Below the pieces are notes generated by a model. That model saw only the letters and a program-made list of their open reading frames with translations. It was not told the DNA's origin and searched no databases. The position numbers and the translations under genes were made by a program. Below, piece by piece: positions 17,703 to 27,200 of a stretch of DNA of 34,237 nt (position 1 is the first letter of the stretch; each line of letters starts with the position of its first letter). The DNA is from Chlorobiales bacterium (GTDB lineage: Bacteria > Bacteroidota > Chlorobiia > Chlorobiales > JACMJS01): assembly GCA_014380515.1 (NCBI GenBank), contig JACMJS010000009.1, positions 1 through 34,237 of the forward strand, in the 5' to 3' direction.

Positions 17703-18494
17703 TCACCAAACGGCGATGATTCTTGAAAAGCCTCCGGTTGCCTTGCCGACCTTCGGAGCACCTACAATAATGGTGGCGCCCGTCTTGGGAATCTTGTTCA
17801 GATTGGCCACGCACTCTACGCCCCACTTGCCCGCTGCAAAAAGAATTTTGTGACCGGTATAATTTTCATCGACGCCCGGATCAAATGAGAGCACATCAAC
17901 GCCGATGCCGGATATGTTTCGACGGGTAAGTAAAAAACGAATGGCTTCGTCCGAGAAACCGGGGAAGTGTTTCACTTGTTTATCATCCAATCCCACAAAC
18001 GAACTATCGTTCAATCGTTTCTCCCAACCTGAATACATCATCACGCACGCACGCGAAGGAATTTCTCCGTACTGCTTTTCAAAGTTCAAAAGATCATCAA
18101 CCGTGAGTTCGGCGTCTCGGTTGCGGGAAGTTTTTTCTTCAATATCAACGACGACGACCGGGACGATCAAATCTTTCAACTCTATTTGATCTACGGATTT
18201 CTGGTTTTCAATAAAATGATTGGGCGCATCTATGTGCGTGCCCAAGTGTTCATGAATTTTCCAAGAGTTGGCTTCTACGCCGTTGTCTTTGAGCGTCGCC
18301 ATCGGAATAAGTTCGAAGGGATACGTCAGTTTCTTGACCGGAATGAAAGGAAATTTAGATGTTAAGGTGTGCGTCAAGTCGACGATGTTGTCGATACGAA
18401 TCGTGCGACGGTTGTCCGTTGATCGCATGTTCGTGCATCCGGTAAAAAACAGTGCGAACGATAGAACAAAAACCAATCGCCGGTTGACTTGCAT
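17703..18494 (-). CDS. Cyclase family protein (KynB-like metal-dependent hydrolase) with lipoprotein signal
   Basis: MQVNRRLVFVLSFALFFTGCTNMRS (lipobox-like FTGC), IVDLTHTLTSKFPF, SWKIHEHLGTHIDAPNHF (HxGTHxDAPxHF), GIGVDVLSFDPG, HKILFAAGKWGVE. Confidence 0.9.
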   Translation of the reverse strand: MQVNRRLVFVLSFALFFTGCTNMRSTDNRRTIRIDNIVDLTHTLTSKFPFIPVKKLTYPFELIPMATLKDNGVEANSWKIHEHLGTHIDAPNHFIENQKSVDQIELKDLIVPVVVVDIEEKTSRNRDAELTVDDLLNFEKQYGEIPSRACVMMYSGWEKRLNDSSFVGLDDKQVKHFPGFSDEAIRFLLTRRNISGIGVDVLSFDPGVDENYTGHKILFAAGKWGVECVANLNKIPKTGATIIVGAPKVGKATGGFSRIIAVW

Positions 18495-18498
18495 ATTT

Positions 18499-18981
18499 TT
18501 ATTTTTGATAAGGTTTGCCCGGAACGCCCCAACCCCACTTGGGCATCGGCTCATCGGGGTTCATCGCCAACTCCGTTTCGTTTGAGTTGATCACGGCTAG
18601 TCTCGTTCCCCATTCGATATAAGCCACAAATGCCGACCGGAATTCAGGATCATCCGGCAAGTTGATTTCGTCCGCCGATTCAATCAAAAGGTGCACCCAT
18701 TGTTTTCTGTGCTGTTCGGTCAGATGTTTTGAAAGATGCTTCTGTATCATTTTGAAATGATTTCCTTCTTCGGTGCTGTAGATCGCCGGTCCGCCAAAAA
18801 CCTCGGCAATAAAATGCGCGACGTGTATTTGGTGTTCCCGCGACATATGCTTGAAAACAGGCTCCAACAATTCATCCCGTAAAACCTTTTTGTAAAAAAT
18901 ATCCGTCAGTTTTTCAAAGGTGGCCATACCGCCAGCCCATTCATAAAGTGTCGGGATGCCGTTGTTTTTTTCGTCAGTCAT
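18499..18981 (-). CDS. Group II truncated haemoglobin
   Basis: MTDEKNNGIPTLYEWAGGMATFEKLTDIFYKKVLRDELLEPVFKHMSREHQIHVAHFIAEVFGGPAIYS...DDPEFRSAFVAYIEWGTRLAVINS...PMPKWGWGVPGKPY. Confidence 0.92.
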   Translation of the reverse strand: MTDEKNNGIPTLYEWAGGMATFEKLTDIFYKKVLRDELLEPVFKHMSREHQIHVAHFIAEVFGGPAIYSTEEGNHFKMIQKHLSKHLTEQHRKQWVHLLIESADEINLPDDPEFRSAFVAYIEWGTRLAVINSNETELAMNPDEPMPKWGWGVPGKPYQK

Positions 18982-19013
18982 TCTTGCAGTGGTTGAAGTT
19001 TGTATTGTTGATC

Positions 19014-19072
19014 TCAACTCAAATCGAATTGCAGTTCGGAGAGCGTACGGTAGACACCGTTTTCTTTTTCGA
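19014..19072 (-). repeat. Direct repeat, second copy: 3' terminal codons of the ABC exporter gene
   Basis: 58 of 59 nt identical to 17641-17699. Confidence 0.95.
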
Positions 19073-20894
19073 TCAGTTCCTCGTGCGTACCGGACTCCGC
19101 GACGATGCCTTCCTTGATGACGGCGATGCGGTCGGCGGTGCGCACGGTGGCAAGACGGTGCGCGATGATGAACGACGTGCGACCCTGCATCAGCACTTCC
19201 AAGGCTTCCTGCACCAAGCGTTCGCTTTCGCTGTCGAGCGAACTTGTGGCTTCATCTAAAATTAAAATCGCGGGGTCTTTGAGAATCGCGCGGGCAATGG
19301 CGACGCGCTGCCGCTGTCCGCCCGAAAGTTTAATGCCGCGCTCGCCGACCAAAGTTTGGTAGCCTTCAGGAAAACTCATAATGAATTCGTGCGCATTGGC
19401 TTTCTTCGCGGCCTCGATAATTTCCGATTCACCCGCGCCCGGCTTACCGTAAGAAATGTTTTCACCAATCGATCCGCCGAAGAGCATCACATCTTGCGGC
19501 ACAATCGACATCTGGTTGCGCAAGGCGGTGAGCGGATAGGTTTTCGCATCTTTGCCGTCGATGACCAAGCGTCCGCCGTCCGGTTCATAGAAACGAAGCA
19601 GCATTGAGACGAGCGTCGATTTGCCCGCGCCGCTGGGGCCGACGAGCGCGATGCGTTCGCCCGCTTTGGCCGCCAGCGAAACGCCTTTCAAGACTTGCAA
19701 CTCCTTGCGCGAGGGATAACTGAACTCGACGTTTTCAAAGGCGACATCGCCGCGAACTCTTGTAGGCATTGAGAGTACAGGCAACGGTGAAATCTCAACC
19801 TGTTCCGGCACTTCTTTCAGCAACTCGCGGACGCGCTGCGTGGCGCCGAGCGTCTTTTGAATTTGGCTGTAGAGTTCAGCGAAAGTCGCCATCGCGCCGC
19901 CGACGAACGTCGTGTAAAGAATAAACCGCGTCAGTTCGCCGACGGTCAGTTCGCCCGCTTGCACCAGTTTCGAACCGTACCACATCACCAACACTACCGC
20001 GCCCAAGAGCGCGGAAAAAATAAATGAGACGAACGCCGCCCGGTATTTCGCGCCTTTCAAAACGATGGTGATGAACGCGGTGATGCTGCTCGTGTAGCGA
20101 TTGATTTCATAACCTTCGTTCGCAAATGCTTTGACGTTCGTAATGCCTTGCAAAGTTTCCTCAACGATGGTGCCACTGTCGGCCAAACTATCTTGCGCGT
20201 CGCGCGAAATTTTTCGAATCTTTTTGCCGAATAGAATCGCTACAACGATGAGCATCGGAAAGGTAGAGATCATCACGAGCGTGAGTTTGCCCGACGTCAT
20301 CGTGATCAAAACGACGCCGCCGACGAGAATCGTGAACTGCCGGAGCACTTGCGGAATGACGCCGATGAGCGTGTCCTGAATCTGCGAAAGGTCCGCCGAG
20401 ATGCGGCTTGAAAGTTCGCCGACGCGCCGCTGCGCGAAGAAGGTCATGGGTAGAATAATCAGGCGCGAGTAGGTATCCTTTCGAAGATCAGCCAAACTCC
20501 GCTCGCCGACTTCCGAAAACCACAGCGATTGAAAAAATGAAAAGAAGGCTTGCAGAATCAGAATCCCGATCAGCGCAAGCGCGAGCGTATCGATGTCCAT
20601 TTGAAAACCTTGCACCGACGGAATCGAAAAGCCTTTTGCAGGTGAACCCGTCGTGGCGCGTCCGCTCATCGCGCCATCGACCAAGTTGCCGGTGATGTAG
20701 GGAAATGCGAGGCCGAGCAAACTTGAAATGAACAGTGCGACAAGTGCGCCCGAAAATTTCGCGCGGTAGGGCAGCAGGTACGAAAAAAGTTTGGCCGCTT
20801 CGCCGAGCGTTTCGCTGTTGATTTTGGCTTTCGGCAATTTGTCGTCATCCGACATGCGGGCTTTGTGAGTGTCTGTGCGTGAGTAGCGTGCCAT
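19014..20894 (-). CDS. ABC transporter ATP-binding/permease protein (MsbA/ABCB-type exporter)
   Basis: N-terminal TM domain; ATPase with IALVGPSGAGKSTLVSMLLRFYEPDGG (Walker A), ERGIKLSGGQRQRVAIARAILKDPAILILDEATSSLDSESE (signature + Walker B). Confidence 0.97.
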   Translation of the reverse strand: MARYSRTDTHKARMSDDDKLPKAKINSETLGEAAKLFSYLLPYRAKFSGALVALFISSLLGLAFPYITGNLVDGAMSGRATTGSPAKGFSIPSVQGFQMDIDTLALALIGILILQAFFSFFQSLWFSEVGERSLADLRKDTYSRLIILPMTFFAQRRVGELSSRISADLSQIQDTLIGVIPQVLRQFTILVGGVVLITMTSGKLTLVMISTFPMLIVVAILFGKKIRKISRDAQDSLADSGTIVEETLQGITNVKAFANEGYEINRYTSSITAFITIVLKGAKYRAAFVSFIFSALLGAVVLVMWYGSKLVQAGELTVGELTRFILYTTFVGGAMATFAELYSQIQKTLGATQRVRELLKEVPEQVEISPLPVLSMPTRVRGDVAFENVEFSYPSRKELQVLKGVSLAAKAGERIALVGPSGAGKSTLVSMLLRFYEPDGGRLVIDGKDAKTYPLTALRNQMSIVPQDVMLFGGSIGENISYGKPGAGESEIIEAAKKANAHEFIMSFPEGYQTLVGERGIKLSGGQRQRVAIARAILKDPAILILDEATSSLDSESERLVQEALEVLMQGRTSFIIAHRLATVRTADRIAVIKEGIVAESGTHEELIEKENGVYRTLSELQFDLS

Positions 20895-20970
20895 GGTATT
20901 TCGGAGATGTGATGAAAAAATTGATGCGGATAAATTGCTATACGTAATACTCAGGTGAGGTTCGCCGTAA

Positions 20971-21060
20971 AGTTCCCCACTTCAGATGAGGAGCTGGTGA
21001 AACATGATGTTTCAACCGCCCTGTCCTTGCGGACACCCCACCTTATCTACGGCGGGGAAT
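20971..21060. repeat. Intergenic palindromic repeat with GTCCTTGCGGACACCCCACC core
   Basis: ttccccac...gcggggaa ends, internal hairpins gaaacatgatgtttc and gtccttgcggac; core matches the reverse complement of about 32290-32320. Confidence 0.65.
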
Positions 21061-21261
21061 TGTTTGAAACGGCACAACCGCGAGAGTGCAACGGGCAATG
21101 AGATGTAAGCGTTTTTCGGGCGGTTCAAAATAAACTTTGGCAGGCAAGCGTGCACCGATTAAATTTGCCCCTCGCTTATCAACATCCCGCGTCCGTCAGC
21201 CCCGCGAGCTACCATATAGAGACGAACGACCAACCCACTTATTGAAAGAAAAGAATTTATC

Positions 21262-22119
21262 ATGTCAAAGACGATCAACATATTTTTCATTGCCGATGTG
21301 GTCGGAAAACCCGGCGTCGACATTGTAACCAAACTGCTCAAAGGCTACATCCAGAAGTACGACATTCACTTTGCGATTTGCAACGGCGAGAACGTCCATC
21401 AAGGCAAAGGCATGAGCTTGGAAGGTTTGCATGAACTGACGGCGGCGGGCATCAACGTTGTTACAAGCGGCAATCACATTTGGGACAACTGGAAATTTCA
21501 TGATTCGCTGAAGAAGGAACGCAATGTGCTGCGTCCGCTCAACTATCCGAAGGGCACGCACGGCGCAGGCTACGGCGTCTATAACCTGCCGGGCAATCTC
21601 GGAAAAATTGCGGTGATGAACTTGCAAGGCCGCACGTTTATGTACACGATTGATTGTCCGTTTCGCACGGCGGATTGGGCGCTGGAAAAAATCGCGCGCG
21701 AAACCAATTACATCATCGTCGATATGCACGCGGAAGCGACCGCTGAAAAAGCCGCGCTCGCTTGGTATTTAGATGGCAGGGTTTCCGCCGTGATGGGTTC
21801 GCACTCGCACGTGGCGACGGCGGACGAACGCATTCTCGCGCACGGCACGGGCTTCTGCACCGACGTTGGCATGACGGGACCGTACGAATCCATCGTCGGG
21901 ATGGAAGTGCGCCCGGCCATCGACCGGTTTCTGTATCAGACGCCGCATAAATATGAATGCGCGAAGAACGACGTGCGGCTGTGCGGCATGGTCATTCAGC
22001 TCGATGCCGAGACCGGAAAAACCGTGCACTTGGAGCGAGTGATTTATCCTGAGTTCACCAAATCACTTCTTGTAAACGGCAAGTATGAACCCGCTGCACA
22101 GGAACAAACGACCGCGTAA
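21262..22119 (+). CDS. YmdB-type metallophosphoesterase (TIGR00282 family)
   Basis: INIFFIADVVGKPGVDIV, CNGENVHQGKGMSLEGLHELTAAGINVVTSGNHIWDN, MGSHSHVATADERILAHGTGFCTDVGMTGPYESIVGMEV. Confidence 0.96.
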   Translation: MSKTINIFFIADVVGKPGVDIVTKLLKGYIQKYDIHFAICNGENVHQGKGMSLEGLHELTAAGINVVTSGNHIWDNWKFHDSLKKERNVLRPLNYPKGTHGAGYGVYNLPGNLGKIAVMNLQGRTFMYTIDCPFRTADWALEKIARETNYIIVDMHAEATAEKAALAWYLDGRVSAVMGSHSHVATADERILAHGTGFCTDVGMTGPYESIVGMEVRPAIDRFLYQTPHKYECAKNDVRLCGMVIQLDAETGKTVHLERVIYPEFTKSLLVNGKYEPAAQEQTTA

Positions 22120-22137
22120 CCGGAACCAACTAGAACA

Positions 22138-22170
22138 AAAAAAGCCCCGCTTCATCAACGGGGCTTTTTT
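22138..22170. terminator. Bidirectional rho-independent terminator between two convergent genes
   Basis: AAAAAGCCCCG-cttcatcaa-CGGGGCTTTTTT. Confidence 0.85.
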
Positions 22171-22185
22171 AGCTTCAGCGAAAAA

Positions 22186-24153
22186 TTATTTCAGCAGCAA
22201 CATCTTTTTGGTGAGCACCGCGCCGCCCGTTTGCAACCGGTAGAAATAAACGCCGCTTGAAAGTTTCGATGCACTGAACCGCACGATGTAATTTCCTGCG
22301 GCTTGCTTTGTATCGACCAGCGTTGCGACTTCGCGCCCCAATACATCAAAGACTTTCAAACTTACCTCGCCGCTTATAGGCAATTGATACCGGATGGTTG
22401 TCGAGGGATTGAACGGATTCGGATAATTCTGTTGCAACGCGAATGACGACGGCTTCGCATCCGGCAATGCATCCGCCGCCGATGTGCCGCCCGGAAGGCC
22501 GATGGAAACTTCGGCGGAGAGCGTCGTCAGATTATCGCGCGCAACGACGGGCGCGGCGGTTGTGCCGGAGTTCGTGCCCGCCGTGCCTTCCGCCGTCCAT
22601 GCCCCGCCGCTTGCCGGACGCGAAATCAGCCGGAGACTTTCTATCGATGTAACGCCGGAGACGCCTTCCGCGGCGAGCGATAAACTGTATGTGCCGCCCG
22701 CAAGTCCGCCTGATGCATCCGTCCGCCAATACAGCGGCGCGGCTGCAGTCAATGTATCCGCACCATCGATGACCGGCAATCCGCTTTGTGCGGGCGCGGC
22801 GGTATCGAAGTGTTGCACCGTCAATGTACCGGCGGCGGCGGGCGCGGCGGTGAAGTCGAGCAGGTAAGTGCGGTCGGCTTTTGAGGCGGTTGAAAAAGGA
22901 AAAAGCCGTACACCGGCGGATGCGCCAATCACGCGCGTCAGCGCGCCTGCGATGAAGCCGTCCGATTGCACGATGGCCGGATCAGCGCTCGTACCGCTCG
23001 CACCGCCGTCGGGATTGGTTACGGTCAGCGTGTTCGCGTTGGTACGAAGCGCGCCTTGGGTCAAAGTCAGCACGCCGTTAACCGTCGCCGGTGCGGCGAG
23101 TACGATGCCGCTCTGCGCATTGACGGTCAGATTGCGCAGCGCGGATGACGCCGGAAGTTCGAGACCGGTCGTGTCTGCCACGCCGGAGTTATTGTAAACG
23201 ACGTCGATGCTGCCGAGCAGCGTTGGCGGCGAAAGCAATCGGCCCGACGAGCGTAAAATTTTTGCGCCGTCGTTCAGCGTGAGCGAGCCGCTGCCGACTT
23301 GCAACGTGTCGCTCAGCAGCGAAAGCGTATCGGTTACAATCACGGCACCGCTGATAATTTTTTTGCCCGATCCTGCGCCTGTGATCGTGAGCCGGTTGTA
23401 AGTCAAAGATGCGACGGTTTGATCCGTGCCCGGAATGCCGATGTAAATCACGCTGCCGTTACCGGCGGTGAAGGTGAGGCCGAGCGCGGTCGTGAAAACA
23501 CCGGAGATGGAAAGGGCGCCGGTGCCGGTGAAATTGATCCGCGCGTTGGATGAAATCGTCGTCAGGGCACCGGCGACGAAGACGGAACTGTTGCCGATGC
23601 GCAGTTCCGCAAAGCGTCCTGCCGGAACGGATGAGGCGGTGATCGTCATGCCGCCGATGCAATTGAACAACCCCGCTTGAACATCGATCAGCGTGGTTCC
23701 GGCGGCGGCGGGCGCGTTCAGAAAAAGCAACCCGACGACGCTGAACGCGCCGCCCGTCATCGTCAGTACCGACCCGGTGCCGAAGGTTACATTGCCAACG
23801 ACGCTGAACGCTCCCGCCGCGACATTGACTGCGGCGAAACTCCCCAGCGTCATATCGCCCTGCACGGTGAGCGTGTGGGTCGAGTTGCTGAGTGAAATCG
23901 CGCCGCCGCTGACACTGAGTTTGCTGCATTGCCCGTTAGAGATATTGACCGCCACGGCGTGGCCGGAGAGCACGCTTACCGAGTCGGCGGAAACGGGGTA
24001 GCCGGTTGAACTCGTGCCGGAAACCTGTTGCCATGTCGCGGGTGCGTTCCAGTCGCCGGAGGATTGGCTTTGGAAAACGGCTTGCGCGGAAACGGATGAC
24101 GGTAGCAGCAGCAACAGCGTGACGACAAAAGGTTTCATCGATGGCTTCATCAA
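22186..24153 (-). CDS. Secreted protein with repetitive Ser/Thr/Gly/Ala-rich region and C-terminal type IX secretion sorting domain
   Basis: N-terminal MMKPSMKPFVVTLLLLLPSSVSAQAVFQSQSSGDWNAPATWQQ; C-terminal ALQQNYPNPFNPSTTIRYQLPISGEVSLKVFDVLGREVATLVDTKQAAGNYIVRFSASKLSSGVYFYRLQTGGAVLTKKMLLLK. Confidence 0.9.
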   Translation of the reverse strand: MMKPSMKPFVVTLLLLLPSSVSAQAVFQSQSSGDWNAPATWQQVSGTSSTGYPVSADSVSVLSGHAVAVNISNGQCSKLSVSGGAISLSNSTHTLTVQGDMTLGSFAAVNVAAGAFSVVGNVTFGTGSVLTMTGGAFSVVGLLFLNAPAAAGTTLIDVQAGLFNCIGGMTITASSVPAGRFAELRIGNSSVFVAGALTTISSNARINFTGTGALSISGVFTTALGLTFTAGNGSVIYIGIPGTDQTVASLTYNRLTITGAGSGKKIISGAVIVTDTLSLLSDTLQVGSGSLTLNDGAKILRSSGRLLSPPTLLGSIDVVYNNSGVADTTGLELPASSALRNLTVNAQSGIVLAAPATVNGVLTLTQGALRTNANTLTVTNPDGGASGTSADPAIVQSDGFIAGALTRVIGASAGVRLFPFSTASKADRTYLLDFTAAPAAAGTLTVQHFDTAAPAQSGLPVIDGADTLTAAAPLYWRTDASGGLAGGTYSLSLAAEGVSGVTSIESLRLISRPASGGAWTAEGTAGTNSGTTAAPVVARDNLTTLSAEVSIGLPGGTSAADALPDAKPSSFALQQNYPNPFNPSTTIRYQLPISGEVSLKVFDVLGREVATLVDTKQAAGNYIVRFSASKLSSGVYFYRLQTGGAVLTKKMLLLK

Positions 24154-24227
24154 GCGGACGGTTAGGTTTGAGTCTTTAGTATTGGTGGCAACAACACGGA
24201 TAACAATATGGCAACATCACCTATGAA

Positions 24228-27200
24228 TTACTTCAGCAGCAACATCTTTTTGGTTTGGACGTTATTACCGGCCTGCAGCCTGTAGAAATAAACGCCGCTC
24301 GATAAACGGTTCGCATTAAAACTCACCGTGTAACTTCCCGCCGGTTGTTTCTGGCTGACAAGCAACGCGACTTCTCGCCCCAAGATGTCATAGACTTTCA
24401 GCCGGACGTCGCCCGCAAGGGAAAGTTGATAGCGGATGGTGGTCGAAGGGTTAAACGGATTGGGATAATTTTGAGCGAGTGCAAATGCTTTCGGCTTGCC
24501 GGATGATGAGGCCTCGTCATCAACGCCGAGCAATAAACCGCCGCCGTTGTTCGTTACCACGCCGAAGCCGCTGCTACCGACCGCGACGCCCGTGCCGTTC
24601 GGCAAAACGACGATGGCATTAAGCGTATCGCTCGTGGCGGAAGTTTGAAGTTCCCACGCCGTGCCGCCGTTGGTGGTAACGAGGATGGTGCCGCCGCTGC
24701 CGGAAATATATCCGAGCGTTTCAGTCGTCATCACGACCGAGAACAGATTCGCACTTGTCCCGCCCGAAACACTTTGCCAACTTGCCCCGCCGTCAAGGCT
24801 CCGCAGAATCGTGCCACCCACGCCCACCGCAATCGCACTGCCGAATCCATTCGTGCCCGAGATGTTATTTCCTTTTGCAGCGGCGAAGGAATCGCCGAAC
24901 CATGAAACCGCATTCAAATCGCCCGATGTCGGAGCGGAGACCGAAGCGTTCCAAGTATCGCCGCCATCGCCTGAGCGCAAAATCGTACCGCCCACGCCGA
25001 CCGCAATCGCGCTGCCGAAACCATTGGTAGAGAAAGTACCATCCGCCTTCCGCGCTGCGGTGAGCGTGTAATCGTTCGAGACCGCGACCCCGCGCAACTC
25101 GGCAGTCGATGCATTTGAAACGCTCAGCCAACTTGAACCGTCGGCTGAACGCAAAATCGTGCCGCCGACCCCGACTGCGATTGCGCTGCCGAAGCCTTGC
25201 GTGCCTAGTGCATCTTGCAAGGCATTACCCTTCGTGAGCGTTGCGCCCGCTACCCCGTCAATCGCGTTGAGCGCATTGGTGTTGCCGGTCGTGTTGACGC
25301 TTTGCCAGCTTGTGCCGCCATCCGCGCTCCGCAGAATCGTGCCGCCCACGCCAACGGCGATTGCGCTGCCAAAACCTTGGGTAGATTGGGAAGTATTTCC
25401 TTTGGCTGTCGATCCTTTGGCGGCAGTGAGTGGCAAGAAGTTTTCGGAAACGATCAGGCCGGTCAGATCGGCGGTGGAAGCCGATTGCGGTTGCGCCGTC
25501 CAAGTTTTGCCCGAATCGGTCGAGGCGTAAATGCTGCCGCCCTCGCCGACCGTCAGAAAGTTGGACGCACTGGCAGCGGCGACAGCCTTGAAGTTTTTCG
25601 TCGTGCCGCCCACCGAGACAGGGTCCCAACCCGCAGGCAACACATTATTGAGCACCACCGAGACATTGTTGCTACTACCGTTCGCGATGAGGACATCAGG
25701 TTTGCCGTCCAGATTCACATCCGCCACGAATACACCGTAGGGATTGGTACCGACACTGACCTCGCCACCGCCACTGAACCCGCCCAACCCGTCGCCGATC
25801 CGCACCGAGACATCGTTGCTACTAAGGTTTGTAGTGAGCAAATCGGGTTTGCCATCCAGATTTACATCCGAGACGAACACGCTGTAAGGAAACGCGCCGA
25901 CGCTGATCGTGGTGGAGCCGCTGAACCCGCCGAGCCCGTCGCCGATCCGCACCGACACATTGTCGCTGCTAAAGTTGGCGGTCAGCAAATCGGGTTTGCC
26001 GTCCAGATTCACATCCGAGACGAACACACTTTGAGGAGCGTCGCCGACGCTAATCGTGGTGGAGCCGGTGAACCCGCCCAACCCGTCGCCGATCCGCACC
26101 GACACATTGTCGCTGTTAATGTTTGCAGTGAGCAAATCGGGTTTGCCGTCCTTGTTTACATCCGCGACAGATATACTGACCGGTCGACCGCCAGTACCAA
26201 CCGATGCCGTGCCGTTGAAATTACCCGCGCCATCGCCAAGCTTCACCGAGACATCATTGCTGCCGCCGTTCGCGGTGAGTACATCGGGCTTGCCGTCCAG
26301 ATTCACATCGGCCACAAAGATGCTGAACGGTTGACTGCCGACGGGCACGGTGGTGGTGCCGTTGAAATTACCCGCGCCATCGCCAAGCTTCACCGAGACA
26401 TTGTTGCTGGCACTGTTGGCCGCGAGCATATCCGGGTTGCCGTCATTGTTCACATCCGCGACGAATACACTGTTGGGCAGCAAGCCGACGGCGACATCGC
26501 TTCCGCCGCCGAAACTGCCTGCGCCGTCGCCGAGCCGTACCGAGACATCGTTGCTACTAAGGTTTGCGGTCAGCACATCCGGTTTGCCGTCCAGATTCAC
26601 ATCCGCTACGAACATATTGTAAGGATTGGTGCCCACGCCGAAGTTCGTTGCGCTGCCGAAGGGATTAACTGTAACCGGCGTCGTGTTGATCGCCACCGAA
26701 ACCGATGCGCTGTTGAAGTTCGCCGCGAGCACGTCGGGTTTGCCATCTTTGTTGACATCCGCCACAAACACGCTGGCCGGATTCGTGCCCACGGGAATGA
26801 GCGTGGTGGCGCCGAATCCGCCCGAGCCGTCGCCGAGCTTCACCGACACATTATTGCCGCCGTTGTTGGCCGTCAGCACATCCAACTTGCCGTCGAGGTT
26901 CATATCCGCAACCGATAGACTGATGGAGCTTGTGCCCGTGGTGGTTTGTGCCGACGTGTTGAACAGCCCGTTGCCGAGGCCGGTTGCGACCGAGATGTCG
27001 CCCAAGCCTTGGTTGACTGACAGCACATCGAGGTTACCGTCGTTGTTCACATCCGCCGCCACGACTTCGTTGGGATTTGGCGACACGGGAATCGTCGTAA
27101 AGCCGAGGAAAGTGCCGTCGCCGCTGCCGAAGATGACCGAGACGTTGTTGCCGCTGAAATTTGCGGTGAGCACATCGGGGTTGCCATCCTTGTCCATATC

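Noticed and set aside
17641-17826. 61-aa ORF ending EKENGVYRTLSELQFDLS
   Set aside because: Out of frame with the cyclase gene for most of its length; only the tail is meaningful, as the duplicated exporter end, so it is treated as a repeat rather than a gene.
20895-21261. Possible tRNA or structured riboswitch in the 366-bp gap before the YmdB-type gene
   Set aside because: No cloverleaf or recognisable riboswitch core could be found; the structure is explained by the dispersed palindromic repeat.
22443-24001. Several + strand ORFs (69-127 aa) opposite the 655-aa secreted protein
   Set aside because: Shadow ORFs in a GC-rich repetitive gene with no independent support.
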